The notes under the pieces were generated by a model, which searched no databases, was not told where the DNA came from, and saw only the letters and a list, made by a program, of their open reading frames with translations. Both the position numbers and the translations under genes were made by a program. This document shows, in pieces, positions 49,373 through 61,245 of a DNA stretch of 64,000 nt (within the stretch, counting starts at the first letter, position 1; each line of letters opens with the position of its first letter). The DNA comes from Nansenia antarctica (Eukaryota; Chordata; Actinopteri; Argentiniformes; Microstomatidae), in NCBI GenBank assembly GCA_963989245.1, contig CAXDII010000649.1:37501-101500 (forward strand). Direction: 5' to 3'.

Positions 49373-50302
49373 GGGTAGGTCTCCCCCAGCCACGGGCCAG
49401 TGGGCCTCAGTGTCATTACGAGACCAACTTTGACGGGACGATATCTGTTTAAATATATTACCATCCCTTTGTTGTTATTGTAGTTCTTCACAGCAGTTTA
49501 TATGCAAGTGTTGAAGGAGACTGGACATATGTTAGTTCAATTTAAAACTTACCCCAAGGGGGAAATAATCTATCTGTTTATTCATAAGGGGCAGGGAAGT
49601 GAAAATTACCTGACCAGGAGACTGTTTTTATTTGTTTCTTAATTTCCACTGCGTTAATGCTTCTCTCCGATCCTTTTATTTATTTCTGCCTCTAGACATC
49701 ATTATTATTACTCTTATTTCTTTATATATACATATACAATGTAAAATGTATTCGACAATGTCAAAATTAAGGTTAGGGGGTTTTCACCCTCCTTTTGTTT
49801 TACCTCAAGGTTCGACGGGAGCCTGAAATGTTAACAAACTACTCCTAGCTATTCTGTTTGGTACTATAACCAAGCAAAGGCGAACCCTCTTAAAGGTTGT
49901 TCGCACAGCTGCCTGTTCAGACTCGCAGCCTGGGACCATGTCCCAAAAGTCTGTCCAGACACTCATGTCGGTTGAGTGTCCGGATTTTCCATTTTTATTT
50001 CTATGTTCAGATCCCACTGTTCCACAGGGATCATACCGGAAGAATAAGAGCAACGTGTATGTTTATGTATTTTGTTTTCTCTTGCATTATTTTGTTTTTT
50101 TCCCTTATATGTACTCCCCAACTCCCCCACACCTCCTACCCATACCCACCCCTCATATATCCACACACCCACACTCACACAATCACACACATAGACACTG
50201 TACTACATGCAGTTCACAATCTTCTCCTATTCATGTGCCTATCCTTGCCATCACCATACCTACAGGTAAAATTAAGATCCTCCCTAATTCTTACTCTGAA
50301 CC

Positions 50303-53300
50303 ATGGGATCACTTAAGGTTATAAGCTATAACGTTAAAGGCCTTCACAATCCTATAAAACGAAAGAAAATCCTTAATCAGCTAAAAAGAGCCAACTGTCA
50401 GATAGCATTCCTACAGGAGACCCACCTGTCGGATATGGAACATGAGAAACTAAAGAAATCCTGGGCAGACAGCGTGTTCTACTCATCACATCAGTCAGGT
50501 AGAAAGAGAGGAGTGGCTATATTGATACATAGGCAGGTTAACTTTACACCAACAACGGTCCACAAGGACATTGAGGGAAGATTCATTTTAGTGAATGGAT
50601 CTATAGATGGGATACATGTATCCCTCATGAACATATATGCTCCAAATGAGGATGAGCCCGGCTTCATTAGCACAGTCATTAACACAGCAATACAACACAG
50701 CTCCGGTATCCTACTGTTGGGAGGAGACTTCAACTGTGTTATGTCCCAGCTAATGGATAGACAACCTACCTCCAAAACTCCCACTTCTAGAATGAGTAGA
50801 ATGCTTAAACACTTGTCGATAGAATCAGGCCTAGTGGACGTTTGGAGAAGCAGATTCCCTAAAGGTAGAGATTTCACTTTCTACTCGCACAGACATTCAT
50901 CTTATTCGAGAATTGATTATTTCTTTACACCCAAAGCAGAACTACACAGGATAGAAGACATAAAGATCTTACCAATTACTCTATCTGATCATGCACCTCT
51001 TGCATTATCATGGAACATAGGTCACAGGCCAAAAACCAAACAATGGAGATTAAATACATCACTTCTAAATGATGAGGAATTTATCACATTTGTAACAACT
51101 GAACTAAAGTATTACCTAGAAACTAACGACTCACCTGAAATATCACCTCTCATCCTATGGGACTGTGCTAAGGCATACATTAGAGGTCGCATTATCTCAT
51201 ACGCGAGCGCGAAAAAAAAGAATAGAGAAGCAAAACAAGGAGAATTAGAGGATAAAATAAGGCTGCTTGAACAACAGCATAAAAGAACACCAACCTCCAA
51301 TCTACTTAATGCTCTCAAACAAGCACGCAGGGATCTAAATAGCCTAATCACTGAAAAGATTGAGGGCAATTTAAGGTTTACCAACCAAAAATATTATGAA
51401 AATGGAAACAGAGCAAGTAGATTATTAGCACTAAGACTAAAAAAACAACAATCATCGAATATAGTACAGAAATTAAAAACTCATAACTCGACTCTCACAA
51501 AACCTGATGAAATCTCAAGGTCTTTTGCAGAATTGTATAAATCTCTTTACAAAAATACGGACACCTGCACAGATGATAATGAATTGACAGCATTTCTGAA
51601 AGACATCAAACTAAAAGAGCTATCTGAACCTATGGCAAAAGAACTAGATGAACCAATTGAAGAATGGGAAATACAAGAAGTAATCTCTACACTAAAAAAC
51701 AATAAAAGTCCTGGACCGGATGGGTTTAGTAATGAATTCTATAAAACATTTAAAGAGACAGTATGTCCCTTATTGCTAAAAGCATACCACCATACATTGC
51801 AATCTGGAACCACGGCCCCCTCATGGAGGGACGCAACAATAGTTGTAATACATAAAGAGGGCAAGGACCCCACCCAATGCCAATCATACAGACCCATCTC
51901 ACTTTTATGCACCGACCTACGTATATTAACAGCCATCCTAGCAAGACGCGTCAATAAAATTATCACACAAGTTATCCACCCCGATCAGACCGGGTTTATA
52001 AAGGGAAGATACTACGGGGACAACATAAGAAGATTACTAAATATTATGACTCACCCTAAAGTTAAGGAGGAAGAAGCAATGATATTATCCCTCGATGCCC
52101 AGAAGGCATTCGATCGAGTATCTTGGCAATACCTATTTCAAACTCTAAAACGACTCAAATTTGGCCCCAATTTTATAAAATGGATTCAAACACTATATTC
52201 AAATCCACAAGCTGCTGTAAAAGTGAATGGATTTCTGTCGGACCGATTTACTCTAGAACGGGGTTGCAGGCAGGGGTGCTCTTTGTCGCCCCTGCTGTTT
52301 GATATCAGTATTGAACCACTGGCACAGCTCATTAGAGACGACGACAACATAAAGGGACTGACAATAAATGAGGAACAACATAAAGTATCATTGTATGCAG
52401 ATGACGTGCTTCTTTATCTAACTGAACCTGCAACAACAATCCCACACCTAAAAGATCTTATTTCCAACTATGGGTACTTCTCGGGTTATAAAGTAAATGT
52501 TGATAAAACAATGGCTATGGACATAGGAGGTAGAATTCCACAAACAATCAAAATTCAGAGTGAGTTTAAATGGCCCAAGGATGGTATTAAATATCTTGGC
52601 ATTCAAATCCCCTCATTGTTAGAAAACCTAAGTGATGCAAATTACAAAAGCATAATCCAAAATATCAGTAAAGATCTAGACCGCTGGTCAACACTTCCCC
52701 TGTCTCTATTGGGCCGTATTGAGAGTGTACGCATGAATGTGCTGCCTAGGCTTCTATACCTGTTCCAGATGCTACCCATCGATATCCCCAAATCCACATT
52801 TGATAAGTGGGATAGACTCATCTCAAAATTCATATGGCAAGGAAGGCGCCCAAGAATCAGACTTAAAACACTACAACTATCTAAACCATGGTGGGCTGAA
52901 ACTCCCAAACCTAAGATACTACTTCTGGGCGGCCCAGCTAAAGCCTCTAACAGCATGGATCCAAGACTCTTCATATACACGATGGCTCAACATTGAAAAA
53001 AGTTTATGTTCGATGCCCTTACAGACCTTGCCTTTCATAGATGTCCCTCTAAAGGAAACTCAACTAGGTGAATGGACCAGAGTCACACTAAAGATTTGGA
53101 GGAAAATAAAACTCTCATTTGGCTTACCTAAAGCAATCTCAGCATTATCCAATATTGGTCTTATGAAAAATTTCGAACCCTCCAATACAGATATAGGATT
53201 TAGAAATTGGTCGGATCATGGACTTACTAACTTACACCAACTCCATAAAGACGGTAGCCTTAAATCATTTGAACAGTTAAGAGAGGAATTTAGGCTCCCT

Positions 53301-54065
53301 AACACAGACTTTTTCAGATATCTACAATTAAGAAGCTTCCTAACGAAACATAGAGAATGGAATAAAGTCTTGGAGCCCACTGAAATCGAAGAGTTCTTGA
53401 TAAAGCTGCAAAAAGGAAACGAGAATAAGAAAATTATAGGTGACATTTACCAAAGGTTTCTATCCATGGATTTGAATAATACACTACAGAGGAAAGAGAG
53501 ATGGGAAACTGAAATGAACACTGACATATCACAGGACATATGGGAGGAAATATGCACTGAAGCACATTTAGTGACCAATTCAAATACATGGAGGGAATTC
53601 AAATGGAAAGTGGTTATGAGATTCTTTAGAACCCCAGAAATAGTGGCAAAAATGGGCCCAACACACTCAAATAAATGTTGGAGAAATTGCAGTACGCAAA
53701 TTGGCAACCACACCCACATATTCTGGTCATGCCCCAAACTACGAACATTTTGGGAAGAGGTGTTTGAGGCCCTTGAAGCAGTATTCCACCAAAAATGTAC
53801 CAAAGATCCAAAGATGGCACTACTGGGAGTTATACCAGAAGGCATTGATGGAAGGGCAAGAATATATCTCTTACAAATATTACTAACGGCAGCAATTAAA
53901 TGCATTACAATTAAGTGGTTAAAACCAGACCCCCCTACATACAATATGTGGACAGAGAAAGTATGGGAAATCTACCAGATGGAACAAATAACATACACTC
54001 TGAGACTCCAGAACCATCTATTTATTAAAAGATGGAGCCCGGTTATGTCCATATTAATACAGTGA
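50303..54065 (+). pseudogene. LINE ORF2 (endonuclease-RT) with one frameshift
   Basis: The first frame (50303-52996) holds the APE endonuclease: VISYNVKGL, FLQETHLSD, LLGGDFNCV, SDHAPL (residues 1-235). It also holds the RT: NKSPGPDGFSNEFY, LSLDAQKAFDRVSW, ERGCRQGCSLSPLLF, and LYADDVLLYL near residue 700. At about 52890 (CCATGGTGGGCTG) the frame changes: the natural continuation GGLKLPNLRYYFWAAQLK lies in the next frame, which runs to the stop at 54063-54065 and includes the C-terminal WSCPKLRTFWEEV zinc-knuckle-like region. A 2-base loss explains it. Otherwise about 1,250 codons are preserved, so it is nearly intact. Confidence 0.9.
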
Positions 54066-54145
54066 ACCCTTCCACACATCTCGACTCGTATATTTCTGTA
54101 TTCTAGACTCACTTCATATCACTACACATAGATATATGCCTGCGT

Positions 54146-54157
54146 TGCATTCACACA

Positions 54158-54197
<40 letters not shown>
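54146..54197. repeat. (AC)n microsatellite in the LINE 3' UTR
   Basis: About 20 AC units after the ORF2 stop. Confidence 0.9.
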
Positions 54198-54198
<1 letters not shown>

Positions 54199-54896
54199 CC
54201 CCCACCTGACCCAACCCCCCCCGACCCTACCCTTTTTCTTTCTTTCTTTTCAAAATCTTTAATTTTATTCCGTCATTGACATCTCAATGTTTTTGTTGAT
54301 CGCTCTTTTTTGCTTTGTGTGTCATGCTTTGAACCACATCCATGGACCATATGTGTACAGCTAAAAGAATGGAAAGAATTGTAGACAAAACATGACATGA
54401 TTGTACAAGTTGTTGAAACTGAAATAAAAACTAAGTTCCCAAAAAAAAAAAAAATATGTTTAAGACTAAACTTAACTTGTGCTTCATGGTGGGGTAAAGT
54501 GAGACAGTGTCTCCTTTTACACCATAACATTTGTCTTACTTTACCCCACAGCCACCTTTTTAGAAAAAACAACATCTCTTAGCAATTCAGGCTAATCTGA
54601 ATTAGCATCAATCACATGTGTGTTGGAAGTTCATCAACATGTATGATATACGTTTTTCTACCTGAATCAATTTGCTTTGACACAACAGTTGATTAAGTTC
54701 ACAGCAAGAACATTTACTTTTACATGCAAAAAACACATTTTTGTGTAAAAACATATCTACCACAGCACCAGCACCAACTTCTCCTTCCTGGCAAGGGGGG
54801 AATGGGAGGGGCTTGAAAACATAATGGTCACATGACCACAAATGTGTTCCGTTGCCTAGATACAGAGGGTGTCCCACATTACCTCGCTCTCCCCTA

Positions 54897-55680
54897 CCAT
54901 TGACAATATTCCTGTGTGTGCTAGACGTTAGCAGAGCTTGAAGATTGTCAATAAGAGCAAGTAATAGTCAACAACGTAGTAATGCTGACGGTACGTCCTG
55001 CGTATGCAAAGATATACTGGGAGATATTACCATGGTAACGCACACCTTATTTTAATGTCCTAAATAAACAAATAAACCTAATTAGAATAATGATGATAAT
55101 AATAATAATACTAATTCATTTATAGTGTGTTATGTGTTATATTCCATGTTTCCCGACAAACGTTCATTTTGTTGCCTCTAACAATTTAATTTACACAGCC
55201 CTTGCCCCTTTCAATACAGACACAGTAGGCTCTCACGAAGCTTTCCCTGTCATTCAGATCTAGGACTGTGTACACGCACCGAAACATGTCAAACAAATGC
55301 ATTGCGATCGTAGGGACGTGGTACAAAGGAACACATTGTGCGTAAAACCATTTAGTATTATTTTTGATTGAGTATTAGAAATAGCCTAATAATATGACAT
55401 AAGCCGTCGAAATTGCAACAGTGCGCTTATCGTGTAAAATGTGTAGTCGTCATATGGATATCCTGGCCCCCCCCCCAAAACGACTGGAGCCCAACTAAAA
55501 GCTCATTCCGCACATTACAGCGAGGGATTTCAAGTCCTTTCCTAGTTTGTGACAGTAAAACTGTTCTGCTATGACTTGTCATATGGTACCCTCTGACATT
55601 CTGCGATCTCATTCTACTTTAACCCATCTATCGTCTTATAAAGAGTAGTTAATGGAAAAAATCATTTTGAGAAATATTGA
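54897..55680. other. Spacer between the pogo-like element and H3
   Basis: No gene recognised. A short (AAT)n lies at 55093-55110 and a C run at 55468-55477. Confidence 0.6.
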
Positions 55681-55683
55681 GGT

Positions 55684-55699
55684 GGCTCTTAAAAGAGCC
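55684..55699 (-). terminator. Histone mRNA 3' stem-loop (H3)
   Basis: On the minus strand GGCTCTTTTAAGAGCC followed by ACC, 26 bases after the H3 stop. Confidence 0.97.
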
Positions 55700-55725
55700 T
55701 TTGGGGTTATGTTTCTTGTCTGATC

Positions 55726-56139
<414 letters not shown>

Positions 56140-56197
56140 GCTACCTTCTTCTTGTAGAGTCAAAGTACAGATGTTCTTCTCAAGTGAACTTGCTAAG

Positions 56198-56289
56198 TTT
56201 ATAAAGCCGGAGCCGTCGTACTCCGATTGGCCGGCGAATGTAGACGAGCTCATTGGCCCGTTGTCACCTCCTTCTCAGGCTGTCATTGG
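56198..56289 (-). promoter_or_regulatory. H3 promoter: TATA and three CCAAT boxes
   Basis: On the minus strand TATA-like TTTATAAA (56198-56205) lies 62 bases upstream of the ATG. CCAAT boxes are seen as ATTGG on the plus strand at 56226-56230, 56252-56256 and 56285-56289. Confidence 0.85.
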
Positions 56290-56299
56290 ACACGACCTC

Positions 56300-56770
56300 C
56301 GTGCACCCTTCCCGCCATAAATTAAAACTCTAAACCCCTCCTGCTCCCTGCATTGCGCGCTTCCCTTGTCCACCCGCCCCGCCCATGTGAATTATAATAA
56401 TAAAGATAAATGTTATTAAAAATCGATGTTATGGGAGAATCCATAATTATTAGTCAACTGGCAGATGATACCACTGTTGTGATAACACTTTCTTAAGGAC
56501 AACGACTCCAGCTATAGCTTTTACGCTATTCTCAGATGCATTTGTTGTGTTTATGCTTATAGCCAGCATTCATCATGAAGGGAACATTGGTTGGCAACAC
56601 CACGTGGCCAAATCAAAAGTGTTGTGGGTGCGTTCTCTCAGCCTCACGAAGGTATGGTGAATGTTTAACTTAGTGATTGCAGGCTTCAACATGAGGCACA
56701 CTAGGGTACTCATAGCGGACAAACACAGTTCAGAGATGAAAATACAAATTGCACTTTTTGAGAGACAAGT
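56300..56770. other. Spacer between H3 and H2A
   Basis: No gene. GTTGTGGGTGCGTTCTCTCA at about 56620 is shared with 31984 in unit 1, marking the common 3' flank of H2A copies. Confidence 0.6.
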
Positions 56771-56774
56771 GGTT

Positions 56775-56790
56775 GGCTCTTAAAAGAGCC
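56775..56790 (-). terminator. Histone mRNA 3' stem-loop (H2A)
   Basis: On the minus strand GGCTCTTTTAAGAGCC, 40 bases after the H2A stop. The perfect stem is retained although the gene is frameshifted. Confidence 0.95.
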
Positions 56791-56830
56791 TTTGGGGTTA
56801 AGTAGTGGGGTGAAAGCCGTAGTAGAACTT

Positions 56831-57216
56831 TTACTTGGCTTTGGCGGGCTTCTCGGTCTTCTTGGGGAGCAGCACTGCCTGGATGTTGGGCAGCACACCG
56901 CCCTGAGCGATGGTCACACCGCCCAGCAGTTTGTTCAGCTCCTCGTCGTTACGGACGGCCAACTGCAGATGACGGGGATGATACGAGACTTCTTGTTGTC
57001 GCGGGCGGCGTTGCCGGCCAACTCCAGGATCTCAGCAGTCAGGTACTCGAGCACGGCGGCCAGGTAGACCGGTGCGCCAGCGCCCACACGATGGGCATAA
57101 TTGCCTTTGCGTAGGAGCCTGTGCACACGGCCCACTGGGAACTGGAGTCCGGCTCGGGAAGAACGGGTCTTTGCCTTGGCCCTGGCCTTGCCTCCGGTTT
57201 TACCTCTTCCTGACAT
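56831..57216 (-). pseudogene. Histone H2A with one-base deletion
   Basis: The first ~87 residues are canonical H2A: MSGRGKTGGKARAKAKTRSS, LQFPVGRVHRLLRKGNYA, acidic patch LTAEILELAGNAARDNKK. After SRIIP the minus strand reads CCCGTCATCTGCAG where CCCCGTCACCTGCAG would be expected, and the frame ends at residue 93. The correct continuation (QLAVRNDEELNKLLGG to EKPAKAK and stop at 56831) is present one frame over. The total of 386 bases is one short of 128 codons plus stop. Its 5' leader is also split from the promoter by a LINE, so it is probably not expressed normally. Confidence 0.92.
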
Positions 57217-57429
57217 CTTGAAACTTAAAGCGAGTTATGTGCTAGTTAAAGAAAAAGCGGATACTAGTTGCTTCTTCTTCTTCTTTTTATTTGATTGGCG
57301 GTTGGCAACCAGCTTAAGGTGCATTACCGCCACCTACTGGACTGTGTGGCGCATTACCACCCCCTACCGGACTGTGTGGAACGTTAGCTTGACAGGTGGA
57401 AAATTGTAAATGAAATAAATAAACAAAAT

Positions 57430-57497
57430 GGTGGGGAGGGGTAGGGGGAAAAATGTAAATGAAAGAAATAAACAAAATGGTGGGGAGGGGTAGGGTT
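57430..57497. repeat. Tandem duplication in the I-clade LINE 3' UTR
   Basis: AAATAAACAAAATGGTGGGG followed by AGGGGTAGGG occurs twice, about 58 bases apart, just after the ORF2 stop. Confidence 0.85.
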
Positions 57498-60400
57498 AAA
57501 TCCTACCTATCAATCCTGTTTCTTTCAGATATTTAATTACCTGGTTATTTACTTTGTCTGTGTTTCCAAGTAAGTTCCCTACAGTAAACCTTAACTTAAC
57601 TTTCTGAATTGCTGCTTTCAGGAGCTTTCTCTGTTCTTCATATTTTCCACATTCCAGCAGCACATGCTGAACAGATTCCGGGTTATTGCAGTGTGCACAA
57701 ATGCCGTTTGGGTGTTTTCCTATTCTGTAAAGTGTGTCATTCAACCCAGTATGACCTATCCTGAGCCGGGATATCACTGTCTCTTCTTTCCGGTTCCTGC
57801 CCATCCTACTTCCTATTCCGACTTTCTTTTGAATGTTAAACAAATGCCTTCCTGTTTCATTTCTGTTCCAGTTTTCTTGCCATAGTTCCTGCATGTGTTT
57901 TTTAATGATTGATTTTACCTCAGCTTTACTAAGTGGAATATCCATTTCTATTGATTCTGATTTAAGTGACTGCTTAGCTAATATATCCGCATCTTCATTT
58001 CCTTCTACCCCTACATGAGCAGGAACCCAAACAAAGCAAACAGTGATATCCATACTATATATTACATAAATTAAATGATGGATCTTGAAAACAATATCCT
58101 GTCTGCATGATTTCAACGATCTGATACTTGACAGTGCTGCCCAACTGTCAGAGGCAATGAGTGCATTACTAACCCTATTCTCTACCAACCATTCTAATGC
58201 TGTCAATATTGCTAGGAGCTCCACTGTGTACACTGATAAATGATCAGTGGTTCTTTTTTTAATTCCTGTTTTATACTGTGGGAAGAATACTGCAGCTCCT
58301 GTACGTCCTGTCTCTGGGTCTTTTGAGCCATCTGTAAAAATTAAGAACTTGCCTGTATAGTGCTGACCAATATAGTTTTGTACCACATTCCCAGGATGTG
58401 CATGTTTGGACTTCTTTCGTAGTTCTTGCTGTATATCTAAATCTACTAATGGATTCACATATAACCAGGGTGGAATAATTGAGTGCGGGATTACTGGACT
58501 ATACCGTAATTTATCTAAATCGTACCTTTTTGCTATTGTATTCCCTATCCATCCAAAACTCATATAACGAGTCTTATTATGCTCCCAACAATCTTGTACA
58601 ATAGACCTAGTTGGATGTGAACTATTCTGACCTTGGAGATTAACCCAGTAAGCTAACAATAGTTTAATTCTGCGTATCCACAGTGGCTGTTCCCCAACTT
58701 CAACTTGTATTGCTGCTACTGGGGATGTTTTAAAAGCTCCACTACATATTCTAAGTCCTTGTGATTGTTGCACATCCAACTTTTTAAGATGGCTTACTGC
58801 TGCTGACATGTATCCTAAACATCCATAATCTAGAGAAGCCCTCATCAAAGCCTGATACACATTAAACAATGCTGCTCTGCTTGCTCCCCAATCTCTCCCT
58901 GACAGGCATCTTAACAGGTTATTGACCTTTTTACATTTATCTTTTACTTTATCCGTGTGCTGTTTCCAGGTCAACTTTTCATCAAATAAAACACCAAGGA
59001 ATCTAATTACATGAACCTGTTCTAAAGTATGCCCATATAATTTCAATGACACTTCTCTCGATCGTTTAGAAAAAACTATTACCTGTGTTTTAGGTATAGA
59101 TAATTTGAACCCCCACTCATTTGCCCATTGTTCCACCTTCTCAATTGCAATCTGCATTTTCTTCTCTATGTATCTCAGATTCCGCCCCCTTATCCACAAG
59201 GTCCCGTCATCTGCATACAAAGACTTCCCTATTCCTTTTTCTATTTGTTCAAAGATGTCATTAATCATGACATTGAATAATACTGGACTACAAACACTCC
59301 CCTGTGGAGTCCCATTCTCAACCCTGTATTCCTTTGAATGTTCTGTCCCTACCCTTATCTGTATTGTCCTGCCAAAAAGAAAATCTAACACCCAGTTATA
59401 TAACCTACCATCTACCCCCAGTTTACTTAATTTGATTAGCAATCCTTCCTTCCACAACATATCATAAGCTTTCTCAACATCGAAAAAGACAGCTAACACC
59501 ATTTCTTTGTTAGTTTGAGCTTTCCTAATTTCTGACTCAAGACGTAAAATGGAATCCATAGTATTTCTTCCTCTACGGAACCCACTTTGAAAAGGAGAGA
59601 ACAACTCTTTACTTTCTAAATAGTATGTTAGCCTTTCTGTGATCATTCGCTCCATAGTTTTCCCTAACTGTGATGTAAGTGCTATTGGTCTGTAGCTTGA
59701 TGGATCTGATGGGTCTTTACCTGGTTTTAAAATAGGTACAATGATTGAGTGTTTCCATTTGTTTGGAATTTTACCTGATTCCCACACTTTATTAAACAAC
59801 TTTAATACTACATATAATGCATGATCCTTCATATGAGCTAACATACTATAGCAAATACCATCCTTCCCTGGTGATGATTGCCTCCTCACATTTACAGCCC
59901 TTTTTAATTCAAGCAATGTAAAAGGTAAATCTAAACTATCCCTTGTTGCACTCTTCTTTACATTAACATCTATATTCTGAGCAAGAATTGTATCCCTACG
60001 GTGTCTAGCATTTACTGTTAAATTACCTGAACTGTGAACTTTCACTAGTGTTTCTGCCAGAAGTTCTGCCTTATCTTTATTACTGACTGCTGATTTATTG
60101 CTACCTGTCAACACTGGTATTACATAATTCCTTTTAATTCCACTCATTCTTCGGATCATTCCCCATATATCAGACAGCTTAGTCTCCCTTCCTATCGTAT
60201 TACAATATTTCCTCCAGTATGTCCGTTTAGCTGTTTTTATAGTTTTCCTAACTACTGCTTGTGCCCTTTTATATTGAATTAATGATTCCAGAGAATGATG
60301 TTTTTTCAACTGTCTAAATGAACTATTCCTATGCTTAACTGCTTGCCAACACTCTTTATCCCACCAAGGTACATTCTTCCTATCTTTACACCCTTTACTC

Positions 60401-61245
60401 ATCGGTATTGTTTCCTGTACTGACTCTATAATGGCTGACACCAACTTCTCATTAAATTCATCCACATCTAATATTTCCTCTCTAAGTAACGGTTCAACCT
60501 TGACCCAACTAATTTGCTGAAAGTTCTCCCAGTCAGCTTTATCCAACTTCCATCTCGGTATCTTAATGTCCTCTTCTTGATTTACTTCTACTCCAAGCAT
60601 AATACTTATAGGGTAATGATCACTCCCCACTGTAGACTCCCTTAACACTTCCCAATTTGTGATACCTGCAATTCCCATTGAAGCCAGTGTTAAATCTATT
60701 GCACTCTCCTTATTTTGAGCACTATTATATCTAGTACCTCTCCCATCATTCATACACACCAATCCCTTATCCTCTATAAATTCCTCTATAATTAAACCAT
60801 TTGCATCTGTTCTTTCACCCCCCCACAATGCACTGTGTGCATTAAAGTCCCCACACCATATCACTTTACCCTGTGCTTGTGCACCCACCATATCTAATGT
60901 GTCATGACATAATCTTTTACATGGATTATAATAGTTCACTATTACAAACTCATCTTTCCCTGTCCAAATTTTCACCACTATTGACTCATGTTCTTTCCCC
61001 AAGTTAATTACTTTAAATATTGTCCCATTTTTAACAAATGTAGCCACACCACCACCATTCCCATTCTTCCTATCATTCCGAATACCTACATAACCCTGTA
61101 TTACAAAATCCCATTGCGGTCTCAACCATGTTTCCTGTATACATATTACATTAGGTTTCTTTTGTAAGTCTACAACACATTTTTTAAATTCCTGTCCATT
61201 AGCAATGAGACTTCTTGCATTCCACTGTAATATACTTAAGCACAT
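57496..61245 (-). CDS. I-clade LINE ORF2: endonuclease, reverse transcriptase, RNase H
   Basis: 1,249 residues, uninterrupted. Order: APE endonuclease (1-235: LQWNARSL, CIQETWLRPQ, IWCGDFNAHSALWGG, GSDHYPI); RT (~430-750: SSPGKDGICYSML, VFFDVEKAYDMLW, GTPQGSVCSPVLF, catalytic LYADDGTLWI near 678); RNase H (~965-1100: LIFTDGSKD, TVELLAILTAL, ASDSWAAL, WVPAHVGVEGNEDAD); and a C-terminal Cys/His motif CAHCNNPESVQHVLLEC. It nicks DNA and reverse transcribes the element by target-primed synthesis. Its ATG overlaps the ORF1 stop by one base (TAATG). Confidence 0.95.
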   Translation of the reverse strand: MCLSILQWNARSLIANGQEFKKCVVDLQKKPNVICIQETWLRPQWDFVIQGYVGIRNDRKNGNGGGVATFVKNGTIFKVINLGKEHESIVVKIWTGKDEFVIVNYYNPCKRLCHDTLDMVGAQAQGKVIWCGDFNAHSALWGGERTDANGLIIEEFIEDKGLVCMNDGRGTRYNSAQNKESAIDLTLASMGIAGITNWEVLRESTVGSDHYPISIMLGVEVNQEEDIKIPRWKLDKADWENFQQISWVKVEPLLREEILDVDEFNEKLVSAIIESVQETIPMSKGCKDRKNVPWWDKECWQAVKHRNSSFRQLKKHHSLESLIQYKRAQAVVRKTIKTAKRTYWRKYCNTIGRETKLSDIWGMIRRMSGIKRNYVIPVLTGSNKSAVSNKDKAELLAETLVKVHSSGNLTVNARHRRDTILAQNIDVNVKKSATRDSLDLPFTLLELKRAVNVRRQSSPGKDGICYSMLAHMKDHALYVVLKLFNKVWESGKIPNKWKHSIIVPILKPGKDPSDPSSYRPIALTSQLGKTMERMITERLTYYLESKELFSPFQSGFRRGRNTMDSILRLESEIRKAQTNKEMVLAVFFDVEKAYDMLWKEGLLIKLSKLGVDGRLYNWVLDFLFGRTIQIRVGTEHSKEYRVENGTPQGSVCSPVLFNVMINDIFEQIEKGIGKSLYADDGTLWIRGRNLRYIEKKMQIAIEKVEQWANEWGFKLSIPKTQVIVFSKRSREVSLKLYGHTLEQVHVIRFLGVLFDEKLTWKQHTDKVKDKCKKVNNLLRCLSGRDWGASRAALFNVYQALMRASLDYGCLGYMSAAVSHLKKLDVQQSQGLRICSGAFKTSPVAAIQVEVGEQPLWIRRIKLLLAYWVNLQGQNSSHPTRSIVQDCWEHNKTRYMSFGWIGNTIAKRYDLDKLRYSPVIPHSIIPPWLYVNPLVDLDIQQELRKKSKHAHPGNVVQNYIGQHYTGKFLIFTDGSKDPETGRTGAAVFFPQYKTGIKKRTTDHLSVYTVELLAILTALEWLVENRVSNALIASDSWAALSSIRSLKSCRQDIVFKIHHLIYVIYSMDITVCFVWVPAHVGVEGNEDADILAKQSLKSESIEMDIPLSKAEVKSIIKKHMQELWQENWNRNETGRHLFNIQKKVGIGSRMGRNRKEETVISRLRIGHTGLNDTLYRIGKHPNGICAHCNNPESVQHVLLECGKYEEQRKLLKAAIQKVKLRFTVGNLLGNTDKVNNQVIKYLKETGLIGRI

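Larger units (their letters stand above)
48297..54451 (+). mobile_element. Full-length Tx1/L1-group LINE
   Basis: A 16-bp direct repeat AAATATGTTTAAGACT flanks the element (48281-48296 and 54452-54467). The right copy follows AATAAA and a poly-A run (54441-54453). The 5' end starts GGGGGGATCACGTGGGCTGG. It contains a complete ORF1 and an ORF2 with one frameshift. The insertion is in the 5' region of the pogo-like transposon. Confidence 0.92.
46182..54896 (-). mobile_element. Pogo/Tigger-like DNA transposon, internally deleted, carrying a LINE
   Basis: The ends are inverted: TAGGGGAGAGCGGGGTAATG at 46182 and its near complement ending CGCTCTCCCCTA at 54896. Both start with TA, the target duplication of the Tc1/mariner/pogo group. 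Subterminal GTAAAGTGAGAC/GTCTCACTTTAC motifs repeat at both sides. The transposase pieces lie at 46945-48217 on the minus strand. A full-length Tx1/L1 LINE (48297-54451) is inserted between the 5' end and the transposase. Confidence 0.75.

Noticed and set aside
55243..55680. Additional small histone-associated gene upstream of H3
   Set aside because: Only short random frames and simple repeats.
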